This document shows, one piece after another, positions 44,968-53,082 of a stretch of DNA of 64,000 nt (its first letter is position 1; each line of letters opens with the position of its first letter). The DNA is from Pontibacter chinhatensis (GTDB lineage Bacteria; Bacteroidota; Bacteroidia; Cytophagales; Hymenobacteraceae). The stretch lies in the NCBI RefSeq assembly GCF_900113285.1, contig NZ_FOOT01000006.1, positions 62,001 through 126,000 of the forward strand. Reading direction: 5' to 3'. The translations under genes and the position numbers were made by a program. The notes beneath the pieces were generated by a model. That model searched no databases. It worked only from the letters and a program-made list of their open reading frames with translations, and had not been told where the DNA came from.

Positions 44968-46269
44968 TTATACTTGCACCGCTCTGGCAGTACTTACTGG
45001 ACTGGTTTTGTGCCTTTCATACTTCCGTCCGAAATAAACCATAGAGAAAACGGTCAGCAGGATGCCTACCGCCGATAGGCCCACCACACTGTTGGAGAAG
45101 AAGGTAACCCAATTTAACTGCACGCGGAAAATCTCTTTGCTGAACAGCACCCCCACGCTGCCCACATACCCGAAGGAATCCGCCAGGTAAATCAGGAAGC
45201 CAACGTTTCCGGTATACTTAAATGTAGAGATGAGCCGGTCGAAAAACACGGCATTGAAAGGGATGTAAACCATGTATAAGCCGAGCCCCACCAGCATCAT
45301 CCACCAGATGGGGGTGATGGATGCAGCGGTAAAGAGTAAAGTGGACACGCCGGCAATTGTAAATCCTATCAGGATAAAAACATGCGCCGTTTGCAGTGCC
45401 TTGTAATTGTTCTTGATGAGCACCATGCTGCCGATCAAGACCAGGATGATGAGCGTAATGGGCGTTTCTGTTTTCGAAAAAATGGCCGGCTGATCGAAGT
45501 ATCCCAGTTCTTTCCACATTTCGGCGCTAAAGTTATCGCGGATGTCCCGGAAGATGGTTGCAAAGCAATAGATGAGCACACAGGCTACGATGCCGGCGAA
45601 AAATTCCTTCACAAAGCCTTTTCTGTCTGCTTCGGACATGGCGGTTCGAACAGCCCTGTGTTGGATGTCTTCTTGGCTGGGCGGCGGGATTTGCTCCATC
45701 AGAAATACAAAAAGCAGGAGCGGCAGCGCGAAGACCAGACCAGTATAAAACGGTACCCAGAACTCCGTTACCCCAAACTGCACCATCAGCCAGGCGCCCA
45801 CCGACTTCACAAAACCGGAGGCGAAGATGAAACTGACCGCTAACGTGGCCCCAATGAAATCGGTACTTCTGCGGCCTTCCACATAAGAGAAAACGACTCC
45901 CCAAAGCATGCCCAGCGGGAAACCGTTGATAAACAGAAAAGCAATGTTGTAAGGTGGCGGCACCAGGGCAAAAAACAGCCAGCTTAACCAGGAGATACCT
46001 GTCAGAAGAAGGATCACACCTCCCCTACCGGTTCGTTTCAGTTCTGAAATATACTTGATTCCATAGAACTTGGCCAGCAGGTAACCCAGCACCTGGCTAA
46101 TGACCAACAACGTTTTATAGCTATAGCCGGCTATTTCAAGTCCGTCGAACGTAGCTACCGTAAACGACTTCCGGAAGCCGAAGATCATGGTGTAGGTCAG
46201 GAAAACCACTACGGCTGCGTATAGCCCAACTTTTACGTGGCTGGTATTTTTCTCTAAGGCTTCTGACAT
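44968..46269 (-). CDS. DUF5690 / major-facilitator-like membrane protein
   Basis: A 433-residue protein with twelve hydrophobic helices and a central charged loop (EQIPPPSQEDIQHRAVRTAMSEADRKGFVKEF). It matches the DUF5690 group of MFS-like proteins as I know it: TYTMIFGFRKSFTVATF at the N-terminus and IPFNAVFFDRLISTFKYTGNVGFLIYLADSFGYVGSV toward the end. The group is common in Bacteroidota. The substrate is unknown. Followed after 8 bp by another membrane protein. Confidence 0.85.
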   Translation of the reverse strand: MSEALEKNTSHVKVGLYAAVVVFLTYTMIFGFRKSFTVATFDGLEIAGYSYKTLLVISQVLGYLLAKFYGIKYISELKRTGRGGVILLLTGISWLSWLFFALVPPPYNIAFLFINGFPLGMLWGVVFSYVEGRRSTDFIGATLAVSFIFASGFVKSVGAWLMVQFGVTEFWVPFYTGLVFALPLLLFVFLMEQIPPPSQEDIQHRAVRTAMSEADRKGFVKEFFAGIVACVLIYCFATIFRDIRDNFSAEMWKELGYFDQPAIFSKTETPITLIILVLIGSMVLIKNNYKALQTAHVFILIGFTIAGVSTLLFTAASITPIWWMMLVGLGLYMVYIPFNAVFFDRLISTFKYTGNVGFLIYLADSFGYVGSVGVLFSKEIFRVQLNWVTFFSNSVVGLSAVGILLTVFSMVYFGRKYERHKTSPVSTARAVQV

Positions 46270-46594
46270 GCTTTTGCTACCGGGTATCAGGGTTAAAAAT
46301 TCACCAATCCTTTAGAAATGTAATCATTAGCCATGAAACTTACCTAGTACGGGAGGATAATTGTTCAGCTATATAGAATAATTCATGCTATTCAAAGTAT
46401 AACCCTTCCTACGCTCCTGCCGGGGAGCTGCCATACCCGAAGGTTCGGTCGTAAGTATGGAATCTGATTTGCGCTGCCTCCGTACATAGGGCAGGCTGCA
46501 CCTGCTGCGGGTGCAATCGCAAGTATAAAAACATCAGAAAGCCGCCAGTAGTATCACCATAAGCTGCGGCACTACCCAAGCAGCTAACCGGAAC
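46270..46594. other. Intergenic region between divergent genes
   Basis: 325 bp without a gene. Right half has GC-rich words (GGGCAGGCTGCACCTGCTGC) and ends with AAGTATAAAAAC, similar in style to the repeats at 54-57 kb. No confident promoter is seen. Confidence 0.5.
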
Positions 46595-47098
46595 ATGGAA
46601 ATACTGAATATCAACCTGAATGAGCTTTTAAAAATTGAAGTACCGGTTGCAGAGCTGGTGCTAAGGGGAACGGTTTTATACTTAGGCATCCTGCTCCTGC
46701 TACGCTTCATGCCACGCCGAACAGGGGGCGAAATGGCCACGATAGACCTGCTTTTTATTGTCCTGATCGCGGAGGCTGCGACCCACTCGCTCGGCGGTTA
46801 TTCATCCGTTACGGAGGGCTTTATCATGATTCTGACGCTGATAGCATGGAACTTTACCCTCAACTCCCTGAGCTACCATATACCGTTTGTAGAGAAGCTC
46901 GTATCGGCTCCTCCCCTGCAGGTAGTCAGGGATGGCAGGTTGCTCCGCCGCAACATGCGCCGCGAGTTTTTGACCGAAGAGGAGTTGATGGAGCACCTCC
47001 GCAGAGAGGGCATCGAGGATATCAAAGAAATCAAGTTTGCCTATGTGGAGGGGGACGGGCATATCAGCTTTATCAGCAAAAATGCAGCACATAGCTAG
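46595..47098 (+). CDS. DUF421 (YetF-like) membrane protein
   Basis: The 167 residues have three N-terminal helices (ELVLRGTVLYLGILLLLRFM, IDLLFIVLIAEAATHSLGG, GFIMILTLIAWNFTLNSLSY) with the family's RRTGGEMATIDLL link, then a soluble DUF421 domain: PLQVVRDGRLLRRNMRREFLTEEELMEHLRREGIEDIKEIKFAYVEGDGHISFI. DUF421 proteins are widespread and of unknown biochemical role. Length is usual for the compact forms. Confidence 0.9.
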   Translation: MEILNINLNELLKIEVPVAELVLRGTVLYLGILLLLRFMPRRTGGEMATIDLLFIVLIAEAATHSLGGYSSVTEGFIMILTLIAWNFTLNSLSYHIPFVEKLVSAPPLQVVRDGRLLRRNMRREFLTEEELMEHLRREGIEDIKEIKFAYVEGDGHISFISKNAAHS

Positions 47099-47174
47099 AG
47101 GTCGCTTTTTATAAAGTATAGCGCTCCTAGGAAGTAGTTTAGAAATATATCTTTCATCCATAACCCAGACGAAA

Positions 47175-47504
47175 ATGACACTTACAGAGAAAAAATGCGT
47201 GCCGTGTGAAGGCGGCGTACCTGCCATTGAAGGAGCTGAAATAGAGAATTATACCTGCCAGCTGAAGAGCAAATGGGATGTGGTGGATGAGAAAATGCTG
47301 CGACGAACCTTCACCTTTCAGGACTTTAAATCGGCCATGACTTTTGCCAACCAGGTAGCCGCCATCGCCGAGGAAGAAGGCCACCACCCTGACCTGCACA
47401 TTTCCTGGGGCAAAGTAGTAATCGAACTGTACACCCACGCTATCGGAGGCTTATCGGAGAACGACTTTATTGTAGCGGCAAAGGTTGATGCGATAAAGCA
47501 GTAG
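47175..47504 (+). CDS. Pterin-4a-carbinolamine dehydratase
   Basis: The 109 residues match the family (PCD/PhhB), which dehydrates 4a-hydroxytetrahydrobiopterin: the active-site block AEEEGHHPDLHISWGKVVIELYTHAIGGLSENDF contains the His-His-Pro and distal His typical of the fold. The N-terminal KKCVPCEGGVPAI with two cysteines is also a family feature. No aromatic amino acid hydroxylase lies nearby, so its pterin partner is unlinked. Confidence 0.93.
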   Translation: MTLTEKKCVPCEGGVPAIEGAEIENYTCQLKSKWDVVDEKMLRRTFTFQDFKSAMTFANQVAAIAEEEGHHPDLHISWGKVVIELYTHAIGGLSENDFIVAAKVDAIKQ

Positions 47505-47837
47505 GCAGGTATATACTTTACAACTCAAGTTGCGACGAACCCACCCCTTCTAAGAGCAGGGCAAATTCTACAGAGAACTGTCCCCTTGAGGGGACTATAG
47601 GGGTGTAAAGCCAGTGGCAAAAGCCTGCGCTAAGGGTAAACACCCCTCCAACTTCCCTCAAGGGGAGAATTTGGCTCTTACTATTTTCAACTTCATTGTT
47701 ATGAATAGTTAGTGTCTTTAATTAGAACTTAACGCTCCTGCCTCCCATGAAGGGTATGGGGTGGGTTGATCCCAACCTGAAATTTATACTTGACTCACCT
47801 TGGCAAATCACACTATAAATCAACAAACACAACCATC
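47505..47837. other. Intergenic region with a palindromic repeat
   Basis: No gene in 333 bp. It contains the TGTCCCCTTGAGGGGAC repeat (47568-47672) and a second GC-rich word (CACCCCTTCTAAGAGCAGGG) that also accompanies that repeat at 56840-56870. Confidence 0.75.
47568..47672 (-). repeat. TGTCCCCTTGAGGGGAC palindromic element, copy 1
   Basis: About 105 bp; outer arms are ACTGTCCCCTTGAGGGGAC and CTTCCCTCAAGGGGA, inner parts GGGGTGTAAAGCC and GGTAAACACCCC. Compared with the copy at 56732 it is in inverted orientation, including the flank TTCTACAGAGAA. Confidence 0.8.
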
Positions 47838-48410
47838 ATGTTAAAAGTAGCAGTAATTATCGGCAGTACGCGGCCGGGCCGAAACGGGGAGGCCGTTGGC
47901 AAATGGGTGCACGAAATCGCCAAGCAGCGCACCGACGCTAGCTATGAATTGATAGACCTGCTGGAAGTAAACCTGCCGCTGCTGGATGAGCCCAACTCGC
48001 CGGCTATGCAAAAGTATACCAAGCAGCACACCAAGGACTGGTCGGCCCGGATTGAGCCCTTCGATGCCTTCGTGTTTGTTACCGCAGAGTATAACCACGG
48101 CGTGCCGGCCGCTCTTAAAAACGCGCTGGATTTTCTGTACAAAGAGTGGAACAACAAGGCCTGCGGATTTGTGGCCTATGGCAATGCCGGCGGAGCCAGG
48201 GCTGTGGAGCACCTGCGGGCTACGGTGGCCGAGCTGCAGATGGCCGATGTGCGGGAACAAGTGGCCCTGTCGCTTTTCACAGATTTTGAGAACTACAGCG
48301 TGTTTAAGCCCGCCGCCTTCCAGGAGAAAAAACTGAACAGCCTACTAGACCAGCTGGTAAGCTGGGGAACGGCCCTGAAGCAGGTGCGCGAGCAGAAAAA
48401 GGCTACGTAA
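47838..48410 (+). CDS. NAD(P)H-dependent FMN reductase
   Basis: The start at 47838 (MLKVAVIIGSTRPGRNG) supplies the phosphate-binding loop GSTRPGRNGEAV of the flavodoxin-like fold. The 190 residues continue with FVFVTAEYNHGVPAALKNALDFLYKEWNNK and FVAYGNAGGARAVEHLR, the typical flavin-binding segments of this family, which includes chromate and quinone reductases. Cytosolic. Its last 8 bp overlap the end of the convergent cyclase gene. Neighbouring genes suggest it may reduce quinones. Confidence 0.92.
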   Translation: MLKVAVIIGSTRPGRNGEAVGKWVHEIAKQRTDASYELIDLLEVNLPLLDEPNSPAMQKYTKQHTKDWSARIEPFDAFVFVTAEYNHGVPAALKNALDFLYKEWNNKACGFVAYGNAGGARAVEHLRATVAELQMADVREQVALSLFTDFENYSVFKPAAFQEKKLNSLLDQLVSWGTALKQVREQKKAT

Positions 48411-49359
48411 TTTTGGGCCGGGTATACTTGGGGATGGTTTCGTAGGGCTTACCGATCAGCTGTACCTCGTAGGAGTTACTCACCCCCTTCAGCTGCAGAT
48501 GGGCACAGCCGTGCGAGTAGGGTGGGTTTTTGAGCAGTTTATAGGCTCTCTCCGAAATCACGAAACTGTTGTTCAATTCTTTGGTGGAGGCCTGCAGGCG
48601 GGCAGCGATGTTTACCGGGTAGCCCATCACAGTCAGGTTGTTGCTTAGCCCGATGCCCACGTTACCTACCACCACCTGCCCCACATGCACGCCAATGCCC
48701 ACTTCAAACGTGTGCTTAAAGTATGGCCGCATGTAGGTGTTGTTAAAAATCTTGATGTCCTCCAGAATTTTTAAGCCGGCCAGCACCGCCCCTTCGGTTG
48801 CCTTTTTGATGGTGGTATTCAGACCGAAAACCGCATATAGCCCATCCCCTGCCGTATCAATGATTTCTCCCTGGTACTGCGCAATGGCATTGCGGAAAAG
48901 CGCGAAAACACGGCGCATGATATGGATCACATCAAAAGGCAGGTGAGATTCTATAAACGGCGTAAAGCTGCGGATATCGATGAAGAAAAGGGCCAGCTTG
49001 CGCTGCTCCCCAATAACGCGTATGTTGCTTTCCTCTTTGTTGTTGATGAAGATATAGCGGTCGGTTTCGTCGCGGATCAGGCGTTGCACCTGCAGGCCCT
49101 CCCCCTTGACGTATGCCTGGCAGGCCAGCCGCACATTATCCGGAAAATCCCTTACTTTTTTGATGGTGCGCTCGTAGCTGGTGAGCGGGCTGAGCTGCTC
49201 CTCCCCTTTCAGCACCATGATGCGGCAGGTGGTGCACAGGCCCTTTCCACCGCAGGCATGGTAGTGCGGTATACCGGCAGCCAGCGACGCCTCCAGTATC
49301 GTTTGTCCCTCTTTTATGGGAACCGCTTTCTCACCTTTAAACTCAACCTGAAAGGACAT
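48403..49359 (-). CDS. 2Fe-2S ferredoxin fused to class III nucleotide cyclase
   Basis: Residues 1-95 are a plant-type ferredoxin domain with Cys36, Cys42, Cys45 and Cys80 (CGGKGLCTTC, then RLACQ). Residues 115-310 are a class III adenylate/guanylate cyclase domain: metal-binding Asp128 (FFIDIRSF) and Asp172 (TAGDGLYAVFG), and the transition-state pair Asn250 and Arg254 (VNIAARL). The purine-selecting Lys is replaced by Asp168, and the second selector position is Thr243, so nucleotide choice cannot be predicted. A redox-controlled second-messenger enzyme is the natural reading. It is followed by no other gene on its strand and is preceded by a GNAT gene 34 bp away. Confidence 0.92.
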   Translation of the reverse strand: MSFQVEFKGEKAVPIKEGQTILEASLAAGIPHYHACGGKGLCTTCRIMVLKGEEQLSPLTSYERTIKKVRDFPDNVRLACQAYVKGEGLQVQRLIRDETDRYIFINNKEESNIRVIGEQRKLALFFIDIRSFTPFIESHLPFDVIHIMRRVFALFRNAIAQYQGEIIDTAGDGLYAVFGLNTTIKKATEGAVLAGLKILEDIKIFNNTYMRPYFKHTFEVGIGVHVGQVVVGNVGIGLSNNLTVMGYPVNIAARLQASTKELNNSFVISERAYKLLKNPPYSHGCAHLQLKGVSNSYEVQLIGKPYETIPKYTRPKIT

Positions 49360-49393
49360 AAGCGCAATGGGTTCCTTTTCTATACTTTATACT

Positions 49394-49675
49394 TTAGTTC
49401 TGTTTTACCAGCCGCTGGTACTCCGGGTTTTTCTTCAGGAAGGACCGCATGTAGGGGCACAGCGGCACGAGTTGCAGGTTCTGCTCCTCGATGTGCTTTA
49501 AGGCGAACTGGGTCATGGTGCGGGCCAGGCCGCGTCCTTCCAGCTCTTTCGGCACCTCTGTGTGCAGCACCTTCATCACGCCCGGTTCCAGCTTGTAGTC
49601 GATAAAGGCGGTTTTGCCCTCCACGGTTGCCTCAAAGCGGTGGCGGGCGGGGTTGTCTTTCACTTCCACATCCAT
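49394..49675 (-). CDS. Small GNAT N-acetyltransferase (YjdJ-like)
   Basis: The 93 residues form the short GNAT family: NPARHRFEATVEGKTAFIDY, VLHTEVPKELEGRGLARTMTQFAL with the acetyl-CoA loop, and the ending LVPLCPYMRSFLKKNPEY, where the conserved Cys and Tyr occur. The substrate is unknown. It lies 16 bp behind the hydrolase gene and 34 bp before the cyclase gene, on one strand, probably one unit. Confidence 0.9.
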   Translation of the reverse strand: MDVEVKDNPARHRFEATVEGKTAFIDYKLEPGVMKVLHTEVPKELEGRGLARTMTQFALKHIEEQNLQLVPLCPYMRSFLKKNPEYQRLVKQN

Positions 49676-49691
49676 AATAATCCCTTTCGTT

Positions 49692-50315
49692 TTAGGCGTT
49701 AAGTATACCGGCTGCCAGGTCCAGTTCTTCCTGCAGGATGGTGTGCGGACGCCCCGGGTATACTTTCTTCGTTACCTTAGCGCCAAGCTTCTCCAGCACG
49801 GCCACGGTTTCCTCCACCCTGCTTACCGGTACGTGCGGGTCCGGGTCGCCAGTGGTGATGAGTACGGGCGTGCCGGCAAAGTCGCCTTTATACCTGCTCT
49901 CGTCCAGGCGCTGCCCTATCAGGCCCCCGGTGAAAACAAGCAAGCCGCCATACTTTTGGGCATGACGCGCGGCATACTCCGAGGTAAGACATGCCCCTTG
50001 CGAGAAACCGGCAAAGTATAGATTCTCGCTTTTTATACCTGCTGCTTCTATACTTTTCACCAGCTCATCCAGCTGCTCCAGGGCCGAGTCCAGGGCGGGT
50101 TGGTTTTGCTCCTCGGGGGCCATAAAACTGTAGGGGTACCAGCTGTGGTTGGTGGCCTGCGGGGCCAGCAGGCTAAACTCCTGCACGGGCAGGTGCGCTG
50201 CCAGGCCAAGTATACTTTCGGCAGTAGCGCCCCGGCCGTGCACCAGTATGAGTGCTTTTTTGGCTTCTGCCAGCGGCTTGCCCTGCGTTTTAATATCTTT
50301 CTGATGTGTGTACAT
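49692..50315 (-). CDS. Alpha/beta hydrolase, MhqD/carboxylesterase-like
   Basis: A 207-residue esterase/phospholipase-type hydrolase: oxyanion region LVHGRGATAESIL, nucleophile Ser105 in FAGFSQGACL, Asp in TTGDPDPHVPV and His in GRPHTI. In Bacillus subtilis the related MhqD is induced with the dioxygenase MhqO under quinone stress; an MhqO-like gene lies 0.7 kb upstream here. The cupin gene is 26 bp upstream on the same strand. Substrate unproven. Confidence 0.9.
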   Translation of the reverse strand: MYTHQKDIKTQGKPLAEAKKALILVHGRGATAESILGLAAHLPVQEFSLLAPQATNHSWYPYSFMAPEEQNQPALDSALEQLDELVKSIEAAGIKSENLYFAGFSQGACLTSEYAARHAQKYGGLLVFTGGLIGQRLDESRYKGDFAGTPVLITTGDPDPHVPVSRVEETVAVLEKLGAKVTKKVYPGRPHTILQEELDLAAGILNA

Positions 50316-50341
50316 GTTCGCTATACTTTGGATTGAAAGCC

Positions 50342-50707
50342 TTACCTGAGTGTTACGAAGACAGAGCTACGAACGGCGGTCTGCAGGTTGCGGGTCCTGT
50401 GCCCTTTGCCTGTGGTATCCTCCAGCAGCAGGACCTGCCCGGTCTTAAAGCTGCGCTTCTCGCCCAGCGATGTCTCGATTTCAATACCTCCTTCCAGAAG
50501 AAAAAGGTATTGCCGGGCCGGTGCTGTATGAAAATCGTAATCATAGGTCGGCACCACCTTCCGGAAGATGATGCTTTCCACCTCCTCCGGATCTGACAAA
50601 AAGCCGATCTCCCCTTCCGGGTTCAGGGACCTGGTCAGGTCTTCGAAACGACTGTCGCCGTTCTCGTCGGCGTAGACACGCGTAATGGCAAATGCTTCCA
50701 TGTTCAT
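50342..50707 (-). CDS. Cupin-domain protein
   Basis: The 121 residues have a single cupin barrel: FHTAPARQYLFLLEGGIEIET with a His at the metal site, and FKTGQVLLLEDTTGKGHRTRN as the second motif with its His. Such proteins can be dioxygenases or sugar binders; this form is found in Bacteroidota next to oxidative/electrophile genes. First gene of the cupin-hydrolase-GNAT-cyclase series. A start two codons later is possible. Confidence 0.85.
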   Translation of the reverse strand: MNMEAFAITRVYADENGDSRFEDLTRSLNPEGEIGFLSDPEEVESIIFRKVVPTYDYDFHTAPARQYLFLLEGGIEIETSLGEKRSFKTGQVLLLEDTTGKGHRTRNLQTAVRSSVFVTLR

Positions 50708-50744
50708 ACTTTTATACTTTATACTTTGTAATCCAAGTTCGATT

Positions 50745-50904
50745 AACCCACCCCTTGCCCCTCCCGAGAGGGGAATTAAACCTCCCCTAGCCCCTCCTAG
50801 AAACAGGAGGGGGATACTCTTGCACGAAAGTCCCCCTATGAAGGGGGCAGGGGGGTGACAATCGTTCTCTCATTCCCCTCCCTAGAGGGGCGGGGGTGGG
50901 TTTA
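50745..50904. repeat. GC-rich CCCCTCC/GGAGGGG repeat cluster
   Basis: Three or four short palindromic words of the CCCCTCCC-n-GAGGGG type (around 50760, 50790, 50840 and 50880) fill the spacer between the dioxygenase and cupin genes. Each could form a small hairpin. The same words recur at 54843-54938, 58866-58916 and 63421-63597. Confidence 0.75.
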
Positions 50905-51057
50905 CACTTACACCCCGGCAATAGCTGGGCCTCCGCCTCAGTTGAGTTGAAAACTCAACCGCTTGATAAGCCACAAGTTGAAAACTTGCGGCAGAGACAG
51001 AGCATGAATCGCCCGTTTCTGCAACTGCTTTCTTCCTCCTGCAGATCTCAGAAACCC

Positions 51058-51993
51058 TCAATCCAGCTTCGGAAGCACTGCCTCCAGCTCCGCGCGGCGT
51101 GATTCGTACTGCGGAGGCAAGAGCAGCCCCTCCCCTAGTTTATCCCACGGCTCGTCAATACTGAAGCCCGGGTTGTCGGTGGCAATCTCGAACAGCACCC
51201 CGCCCGGCTCACGGAAGTATAGCGAGTAAAAGTAATTGCGGTCTATTTTGTTGGTGATGTTATAGCCCAGACCAGCAATCTTGTCGTGGAAATGCATGAG
51301 CACCTCCTCGTTCTTCACCCGGAACGCGATGTGGTGGTTGGTGCCCGCCCCGCCGATGCCGCGCGCCTCATTGGGCAGTTCCACCAGGTCGATGATGTTG
51401 GCTGTGTCCACGGCGTCGGTAGCGTAGCGATAGCGGTTGCCGCTCTGCTCCTGAAAAGTATAGCCGAAGATGTCCGTCAGCACCTGGGCTGTTTTCTCCT
51501 TGTTTTGCAGCGTCAGTGTCACCCCATGAAAGCCCTTGGTGGCTACGTTGGCTTTCACCTCGTCTGTTTCCCAGGGCGTGCGGTTGTCCGAGTTTTTGGG
51601 GATCACCAGCTCCAGCTTCAGCCCATCCGGGTCCAGAAAAGTCAGGTACTTCTCCCCGAACTTCTCCGAAGGCTTGTTGTAGATGACGTTATACTTCTCG
51701 AAGCGCTCGATCCAGAAATCAAAGCTGCCCTCGGACACGGCGTACGCAATATTGGTGGCCATACCGGTACCGGCACTGCCACGACGCGCACCTTCGTGAG
51801 GGAAGAAAGTGAGGATGGTGCCAGCGCTGCCCCTCTCATCCCCGAAGTAGAAATGGTAAGTGCCCGGGTCGTCGAAGTTCACCGTTTTCTTGAGCAGGCG
51901 CAGGCCCAGCACTTTGGTATAAAATTCGAGGTTTTTCTTGGCCATGCCGGCAATCGCCGTGATATGATGCAGGCCTAATATGCGGTTTTCCAT
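51058..51993 (-). CDS. Ring-cleaving dioxygenase, MhqO-like (VOC family)
   Basis: The 311 residues contain two vicinal-oxygen-chelate modules: ILGLHHITAIAGMAKKNLEFYTKVLGLRLLKKTVNFDD and GFHGVTLTLQNKEKTAQVLTDIFGYTF. Metal ligands would be the His in GLHHIT, a His in NHHIAFRV and a Glu in VLFEIATD. The family includes MhqO, reported to open hydroquinone rings. Together with a MhqD-like hydrolase, FMN reductase and YceI around it, an electrophile detoxification role is likely. Confidence 0.92.
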   Translation of the reverse strand: MENRILGLHHITAIAGMAKKNLEFYTKVLGLRLLKKTVNFDDPGTYHFYFGDERGSAGTILTFFPHEGARRGSAGTGMATNIAYAVSEGSFDFWIERFEKYNVIYNKPSEKFGEKYLTFLDPDGLKLELVIPKNSDNRTPWETDEVKANVATKGFHGVTLTLQNKEKTAQVLTDIFGYTFQEQSGNRYRYATDAVDTANIIDLVELPNEARGIGGAGTNHHIAFRVKNEEVLMHFHDKIAGLGYNITNKIDRNYFYSLYFREPGGVLFEIATDNPGFSIDEPWDKLGEGLLLPPQYESRRAELEAVLPKLD

Positions 51994-52086
51994 AAGGTTA
52001 GATTTTAAGGGGCTGATGAAGTATACTTCAAGAACAGGGTGGGTGTTAAAAGCATAAACTGCTCTAGGACAACTGTTTGCGCAACT

Positions 52087-52168
52087 TATACTGTCATCCT
52101 GAAAGGATCTTGTTGGCCAGTGGCATCAGCTTAACCACCCATCTACCAAGTTTCTTCAGAATGACAGC
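52087..52168. repeat. GTCATCCTGA inverted-repeat element
   Basis: ACTGTCATCCTGAAAGGATC at the left faces TTTCTTCAGAATGACAG at the right. About 80 bp long in the spacer upstream of the dioxygenase gene; of the same build as the elements at 20910 and 58745 but with different arms. Confidence 0.75.
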
Positions 52169-52212
52169 TAGCTTATATACTGCTATCTGCTCTTGTACTC
52201 ATATTTAAAACA

Positions 52213-52250
52213 AAAGGCCGCAACCCGGTTCGTTCGGATATACGGCCTTT
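52213..52250 (-). terminator. Intrinsic terminator after the YceI gene
   Basis: AAAGGCCG (52213-52220) pairs with CGGCCTTT (52243-52250); the minus-strand continuation is TTTTGTTTTAAA. The YceI gene ends 29 bp before it. Confidence 0.8.
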
Positions 52251-52278
52251 GGTATTTCTTATACAGGTTTGGGCTAAC

Positions 52279-52818
52279 TTAAGATGCCTGCTTTACCAGC
52301 TGTATTTCGGCGTGCAGTTTAATCTCGTCGCTCACCACCACGCTACCGGCTTCGGTCACCGCGTTCCAGGTAAGGCCAAACTCCTTGCGGCTGATCTTGC
52401 CATCCACTGTAAAGCCGGCTTTTGTCTGTCCGTAAGGGTCTACCACAATGCCACCGAACTCCACATTTAGCGTTACGGGCTTGGATACACCGCGGATGCT
52501 CAGGTTGCCGTGCAGCTTATACTCCTCGTCCGACACCTGCTCATAGTTTGTGGCCTCGAAACGAACCTGCTGGTGCTGCTCGGCATCAAAGAAGTCACCC
52601 GACTTCAGGTGTGTGTCGCGCTGCTCGTTGTTGGTGCTGATGGAGTCTACTTCGGCAGTGAACACAATGCTCTCGGCACTTTTAAAGGTATCGTCAGGCG
52701 TTACCGCCTCTACCTCAAAGCTCTTGAAATAGCCTGTCACGGTAGTGATCATCAGGTGCTTTACTTTAAACTGTACTTCGCTGTGCATCGGGTCTGCTAC
52801 CCATCTTACGTTTGCCAT
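52279..52818 (-). CDS. YceI-family lipid-binding-like protein
   Basis: The start at 52818 (MANVRWVADPMHSEVQFKVKHL) is chosen because the family motif WxxDxxHSxVxFxVxH begins there. The 179 residues have the YceI beta-barrel pattern with GDFFDAEQHQQVRFEATN and LTIRG-type NLSIRGVSKPVTLNVEFGG. No signal peptide, so it is the cytosolic form common in Bacteroidota stress clusters. The family binds isoprenoid-like ligands; its job here is unknown. Situated next to the MhqO-like gene on the same strand. Confidence 0.92.
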   Translation of the reverse strand: MANVRWVADPMHSEVQFKVKHLMITTVTGYFKSFEVEAVTPDDTFKSAESIVFTAEVDSISTNNEQRDTHLKSGDFFDAEQHQQVRFEATNYEQVSDEEYKLHGNLSIRGVSKPVTLNVEFGGIVVDPYGQTKAGFTVDGKISRKEFGLTWNAVTEAGSVVVSDEIKLHAEIQLVKQAS

Positions 52819-53004
52819 AATATTTTCTTGTTTTTTAGTTGAACTGTTTAATGAATCATTTAAGATTGAACACAAATGTATGTACATTTAATGTATATAC
52901 ATATAAATAGTTTTAAAAGTTTCACAAGTTTTGATTAAAACCCTCATTATCAGTCACATTTTATTTTTAAAGAGCCTGAAGTACTAAAGGATATGAAAGC
53001 ACAA

Positions 53005-53034
53005 AGGGCCGCGCTACACAGGTAGCGCGGCCCT
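53005..53034. terminator. Terminator between YceI and transglycosylase genes
   Basis: A perfect 13-bp GC-rich stem (53005-53017 with 53022-53034) around loop ACAG. It stands downstream of the transglycosylase gene on the minus strand; no long T-run follows. Confidence 0.8.
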
Positions 53035-53082
53035 CTGCTGATGGGTATTATACGGCAATGGCGGTACCGGCCCAAGCTATCC

